Below, piece after piece: positions 6,610 through 9,625 of a stretch of 9,625 nucleotides of DNA (positions are counted from its first letter, which is position 1; every line of letters starts with the position of its first letter). The translations under genes and the position numbers were made by a program. The stretch is from Planctomycetaceae bacterium (GTDB lineage Bacteria; Planctomycetota; Planctomycetia; Pirellulales; Pirellulaceae). The notes beneath the pieces were generated by a model, which was given only the letters and a program-made list of their open reading frames with translations, did no database searches and had not been told where the DNA came from. The stretch lies in assembly GCA_002702965.1 (NCBI GenBank), contig PADE01000046.1, positions 41,362 through 50,986 of the forward strand. The letters run 5' to 3'.

Positions 6610-8061
6610 TCACGCGAGAATGGCGCTGGGAACTCGGCCACCCACATCGGTGAGCCGAAAATCTCGCCCAGCGTGACGGTAGGTGAGTCGTCTGTGATCG
6701 AGCCCCATCAGATGCAGGATGATAGCGTGGAAGTCGTTGATGGTGACGATATCATCGACGGCGAAGTAACCGAATTCGTCGGTTGCGCCGTAGCTCGTTC
6801 CCCCACGGATGCCGCCGCCGGAAAACCACATCGTGAATCCGGTTGGATTGTGGTCACGGCCGTCCTTTCCCTGCACCGCCGGAGATCGTCCAAACTCGGT
6901 CCCGAAGACCAGTAGCGTATCTTGTAGCATGCCGCGTCGTTTGAGGTCCTTGAGCAGACCCGCGATCGGCTGGTCGACTTTACGGGCGTTGTCTTGGTGA
7001 CCCCTTTTCAAACCGCCGTGCTGATCCCAGTAATTCAGTGGATAGCTGTGCGATACCTGGATGAAGCGAACGCCGCGTTCCGCCAATCGCCGCGCCAATA
7101 GGCATTCCCGTCCGTATTCGTCGGTCGGTTCGGTTCCGATTCCGTACAGGTCGAGCGTCTCTTGCGACTCGCCTGAGATGTCGATGACCTGGGGAATGTG
7201 GCGTTGCATTCGGAAGGCCAATTCGAACGCCTCGATCCGGGCGGTGAGTCGTAGGTCGTCTGCTCGACGTTGAGCGTATCGTTGATTCCATCGTCGCAAC
7301 AGATCCAGCTGCCGCCGCTGCTGGTTCCGGTCGCTTCCCGCCTGCGCCAGGTTGTCGATGGAACCGCCCTCGAATCGCGTGTTCCCATCGCCGATGCGCA
7401 TGCCCTGGTACCGCGCGGGTAGAAAGGCCGCCCCGTAGTTCTGTGCGCCTCCGTGGTAGTACGAAGGCGAGATGTTGATGAAGCCAGGCAGCGTATTATT
7501 TTCGGTTCCCAGACCGTACATCAGCCATGACCCGAGGCTGGGTCGCGTCAAGTTCCCATCGCCCGTGTGCAACTGTAATGCGGCACCGCCGTGAGACACG
7601 AAGTCGCTTTGCATCGAGCGAACGACACAAATGTCATCCATACAACGGCCAATATTGGGAAACAGGCTGCTCACGGGAAGGCCGCTCTCACCGTACTGGC
7701 GAAATTGCCAGGGAGATTTCAATAGATTTCCGGTGGCCGCGAAAGTGACTTCTGGCTTCTGGAACGGAAAAGGTTTCCCGTCGTATTGGGTGAGTTTCGG
7801 TTTCGGATCGAACGAGTCGACGTGTGACACGCCGCCATGCAGGAACAGGAAGATGACACGCCGCGCTGTGGGCCGATGATGTGTCGGTTGCCGATTACCG
7901 CCGCGCGCGTCGATGGTCGCCAGTCCGGACAAAGCGAGGTAGCCAAATCCACAGGCGGATCGCTGCAACCAGTCGCGCCGTGTCGACGCCAAATCGGATG
8001 GATCGGGGGCGCTTGTCGCTGCCCATAACGCGTCGCGGTTAGTCCACATACGAGAACTCAC
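6610..8061 (-). CDS. DUF1501 family protein with twin-arginine signal (alkaline phosphatase/sulfatase-like fold)
   Basis: Residues are numbered from the GTG at 8061. A Tat-type signal STRRDWLQ (R28, R29; W replaces the usual F) precedes a weakly hydrophobic stretch GFGYLALSGLATI. Then DUF1501 runs to the end: RVIFLFLHGGVSHVDSFDPKP (about 68-88), the NTLPGF segment (about 189), WDQHGG (345-350), VFGTEFGRSP (385-394), GRDHNPTGFTMWFSGGGIRGG (401-421), and a terminal DFHAIILHLMGLDH...GRDFRLTDVGG (443-475). The length of 483 is usual for the family. DUF1501 is placed in the alkaline phosphatase-like superfamily, and the conserved Asp and His in these motifs are candidate metal ligands (inference). 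Tat export implies folding, perhaps with a metal, before transport. The start overlaps the end of the upstream DUF1553 gene: GTG 8061 gives 23 bases, and ATG 8049, four codons later, gives 11. The ATG is at least as likely as the GTG. The substrate is unknown. Confidence 0.94.
   Translation of the reverse strand: MSSRMWTNRDALWAATSAPDPSDLASTRRDWLQRSACGFGYLALSGLATIDARGGNRQPTHHRPTARRVIFLFLHGGVSHVDSFDPKPKLTQYDGKPFPFQKPEVTFAATGNLLKSPWQFRQYGESGLPVSSLFPNIGRCMDDICVVRSMQSDFVSHGGAALQLHTGDGNLTRPSLGSWLMYGLGTENNTLPGFINISPSYYHGGAQNYGAAFLPARYQGMRIGDGNTRFEGGSIDNLAQAGSDRNQQRRQLDLLRRWNQRYAQRRADDLRLTARIEAFELAFRMQRHIPQVIDISGESQETLDLYGIGTEPTDEYGRECLLARRLAERGVRFIQVSHSYPLNYWDQHGGLKRGHQDNARKVDQPIAGLLKDLKRRGMLQDTLLVFGTEFGRSPAVQGKDGRDHNPTGFTMWFSGGGIRGGTSYGATDEFGYFAVDDIVTINDFHAIILHLMGLDHRRLTYRHAGRDFRLTDVGGRVPSAILA
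8039..8061 (-). other. Overlap between the DUF1553 gene end and the DUF1501 gene start
   Basis: The last codons of the upstream gene (LSEFSYVD, then TAA as the complement of 8039-8041) are read in a different frame from the DUF1501 start codons, GTG at 8061 and ATG at 8049. A weak purine stretch, AAGTGAG, precedes the ATG by about seven bases and could serve as a ribosome-binding site. Such overlaps usually mean translational coupling, so these two products may be made in linked amounts (inference). Confidence 0.75.
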
Positions 8062-9625
8062 TTAAGCCGAACAGTAGCTGACAATAACTGGCCCAGGCCG
8101 CCGACCGCGATGGCTCGGATCCCGGTTGCTCTTTTGAGAATCGGGCTATCGTCTCCTCGATGAAACGCACAGCTTCGGCGCGCTCCTCGGCGGTGGGTTG
8201 TCGTCCGAGCACAGCTTCGTGGGCGCGTCCGATGAGGCGGTCGTCCTGGCTGTTGACGGCATCGCGCAACAGTTCCGTGGCAAAGTGCTGCGCCTGCTGG
8301 TGCACAAACGGGCTGTTCATCAGAAACAGCGCTTGCGGGGCGACCGTTGTCTCTCCCCGTCGTGTGGTAACCGCGTTCGCATTGGCAAAATCGAAGAGTT
8401 CGAACAGGTTGTAGAGCGAATTGCGAACCACCGGAAGGTAGATGCTCCGGCGTCGGGTTTGGTACGCGCTGTATTCCTGACCTGCCTTGGATGCCGAGTA
8501 GAGACCGCGTTTTTCGTCTTCTAGGCCACCGCTCTCTCGCCAGTCGAAAACCGATCCGCCGACACTCGGATCGAGCTGGCCCGCGATGGCGAGTAGCGCA
8601 TCCCGCAACTCCTCCGCCGACAAACGCCGCCGGGGGAATTTCCAGAGTAGCCGATTGTCGGGGTCGATCGCTTGCGGTCGGCGGCGGTCTGCGGTGTCAG
8701 CAGGACCGGGGTCTGGCTGGCTGCCCTGGCGGTAAATGGCGGCGTGCATCAATACACGATGAAGGCGTTTGACCGACCATCCGCAGTGCACGAATTCAGC
8801 GGCCAGCCAATCCAGCAGTTCTGGGTGGGACGGCGGTTCACCGAGACGGCCGAAGTTATCGCTGGTGGCGACCAGCCCGGTACCGAAATGTCCCTGCCAT
8901 ATTCGGTTAACCATGACCCGTGCGGTCAGTGGGTTTTCGGGCTGCGCGATGCGCCGAGCAAGCTCTAACCGACCGCTACCGGTCGTCTGGAACGCAGCCT
9001 GAGTGTCGTCGAGAATCTGCAGGAAGCGACGCGGGGCCAGCGGGCCGAGCGTTTTGTGGTTGCCGCGCCGATGGATCGCGAGGTCCGCCGGGGTCCCTTC
9101 TTCGACGGCCATCACGATCTCTTCATCAGGCAGTGGTGGCGGTGCCGGCTGATTGGCGTAGACCTCGACCTCGGCGAGTTGCAGCCAATGCTCTCCGGTG
9201 GCGTTGGGACCGAGCAGTTCGACGCGGACCGTCTGCCCTGCGATCCCCGCGGGTAACTCGATGTAGAAGCCCCGGTTGGCTGGGGGAAATTTTTTCCCAT
9301 CGGTAAAGAAGTCGTGCCGAAAGACCTCCTGGCGATCTGCAGCGAGCACCCGCACTCGGAAATTCGACAACCGCGAAGCGCAGCAATCGGTGCGATTCCA
9401 GAGGGTGATCAGACGGATCGGCGAGGGTTTTGCCAACGCGACCTCCCACCACGGTGAGGGGTCGCCGTCGGCCGTGTGGCTGAAGTTCCCGGGGACGCCG
9501 TCGATGGCGTGGTCGGCGGGGAAATTGCCGGCATTTTCGGTAGACTGGCGGGCGGTTCCACGCCGCGCCAAGTTGAGCGCCGCGGTCGGCTCGACCAGAA
9601 ACATCGGGGCCGGCCGCTTGACCGG
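8039..9625 (-). CDS. DUF1553 protein with F5/8 type C module, C-terminal part (5' end outside window)
   Basis: Residues are numbered from the ATG at 9604. A discoidin-like F5/8 type C module spans about 11-150 (NLARRGTARQST, AIDG, WWEVAL, ITLWNRTDCC, LSNFRV, LAEVEVYA). Next is the EIVMAVEEGTPADLAIHRRG segment (about 162-181) that leads into DUF1553 in this family, then DUF1553 (about 205-515) with RVMVNRIWQGHFGTG, LLDWLAAEF, RRRSIYLPVVRN and the typical ending LSEFSYVD. The frame continues without a stop past the ATG to the window edge (codons read PVKRPAP), and the family normally has a signal peptide, PSCyt1 and DUF1549 ahead of this part. The ATG at 9604 is therefore internal and the gene is cut by the window. 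F5/8 type C folds commonly bind sugars or surfaces, so this protein may be anchored to polysaccharide (inference). The catalytic role is unknown. Confidence 0.92.
   Translation of the reverse strand, partial: PVKRPAPMFLVEPTAALNLARRGTARQSTENAGNFPADHAIDGVPGNFSHTADGDPSPWWEVALAKPSPIRLITLWNRTDCCASRLSNFRVRVLAADRQEVFRHDFFTDGKKFPPANRGFYIELPAGIAGQTVRVELLGPNATGEHWLQLAEVEVYANQPAPPPLPDEEIVMAVEEGTPADLAIHRRGNHKTLGPLAPRRFLQILDDTQAAFQTTGSGRLELARRIAQPENPLTARVMVNRIWQGHFGTGLVATSDNFGRLGEPPSHPELLDWLAAEFVHCGWSVKRLHRVLMHAAIYRQGSQPDPGPADTADRRRPQAIDPDNRLLWKFPRRRLSAEELRDALLAIAGQLDPSVGGSVFDWRESGGLEDEKRGLYSASKAGQEYSAYQTRRRSIYLPVVRNSLYNLFELFDFANANAVTTRRGETTVAPQALFLMNSPFVHQQAQHFATELLRDAVNSQDDRLIGRAHEAVLGRQPTAEERAEAVRFIEETIARFSKEQPGSEPSRSAAWASYCQLLFGLSEFSYVD

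Noticed and set aside
6367..6915. 182-residue + strand open frame bridging the DUF1501/DUF1549 junction
   Set aside because: It is antisense to the ends of both genes, including the conserved GRDHNP motif and the PSCyt1 leader, and has no family features.
9602..9604. ATG at 9604 as the true start of the right-hand DUF1553 gene
   Set aside because: The frame stays open to the window edge, there is no signal peptide after this ATG, and the family has PSCyt1 and DUF1549 domains before this part.
1..9625. CRISPR array, tRNA or rRNA genes, insertion sequence, integrase or defence genes
   Set aside because: I saw no regularly spaced repeats, no tRNA-like cloverleaf, no transposase or recombinase motifs and no flanking inverted repeats, and there is almost no non-coding space to hold them.

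Overview
The window looks like a piece of a planctomycete chromosome (phylum Planctomycetota). It is G+C-rich, and almost all of it is covered by four genes from families that are expanded in that phylum: the planctomycete cytochrome-c-like proteins (PSCyt1, DUF1549/DUF1553 and DUF1587/DUF1595/DUF1592/DUF1588/DUF1585) and the DUF1501 proteins. Verrucomicrobia and Lentisphaerae carry related families, so the phylum is an inference from gene content. I cannot name a genus.

Left half (1-4172, + strand): one very large secreted protein of the DUF1592 type, with a CxxCH motif near the N-terminus and a second in the DUF1588 region. Its reading frame is open through the left edge, so the true start lies outside the window. 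A 79-base spacer (4173-4251) separates it from the next gene, which converges on it.

Right half (4252-9625, - strand): three tightly packed co-directional genes, probably one operon read from right to left. First is the C-terminal part of a DUF1553 protein with an F5/8 type C (discoidin-like) module, cut by the right edge. It overlaps the start of a DUF1501 protein with a twin-arginine signal. Then, 42 bases further on, comes a complete PSCyt1-DUF1549-DUF1553 protein with two CxxCH motifs.

How they may work together (inference): all four proteins appear to be exported. Three are cytochrome-like or carry carbohydrate-binding-like folds. The DUF1501 protein belongs to the alkaline phosphatase/sulfatase-like superfamily. 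A periplasmic or cell-surface redox-plus-hydrolase system acting on complex polysaccharides is often suggested for these families, but no reaction can be read from the sequence. I found no RNA genes, CRISPR arrays, mobile elements, integrases or defence genes. This is ordinary planctomycete core-accessory content made of abundant but biochemically uncharacterised families.
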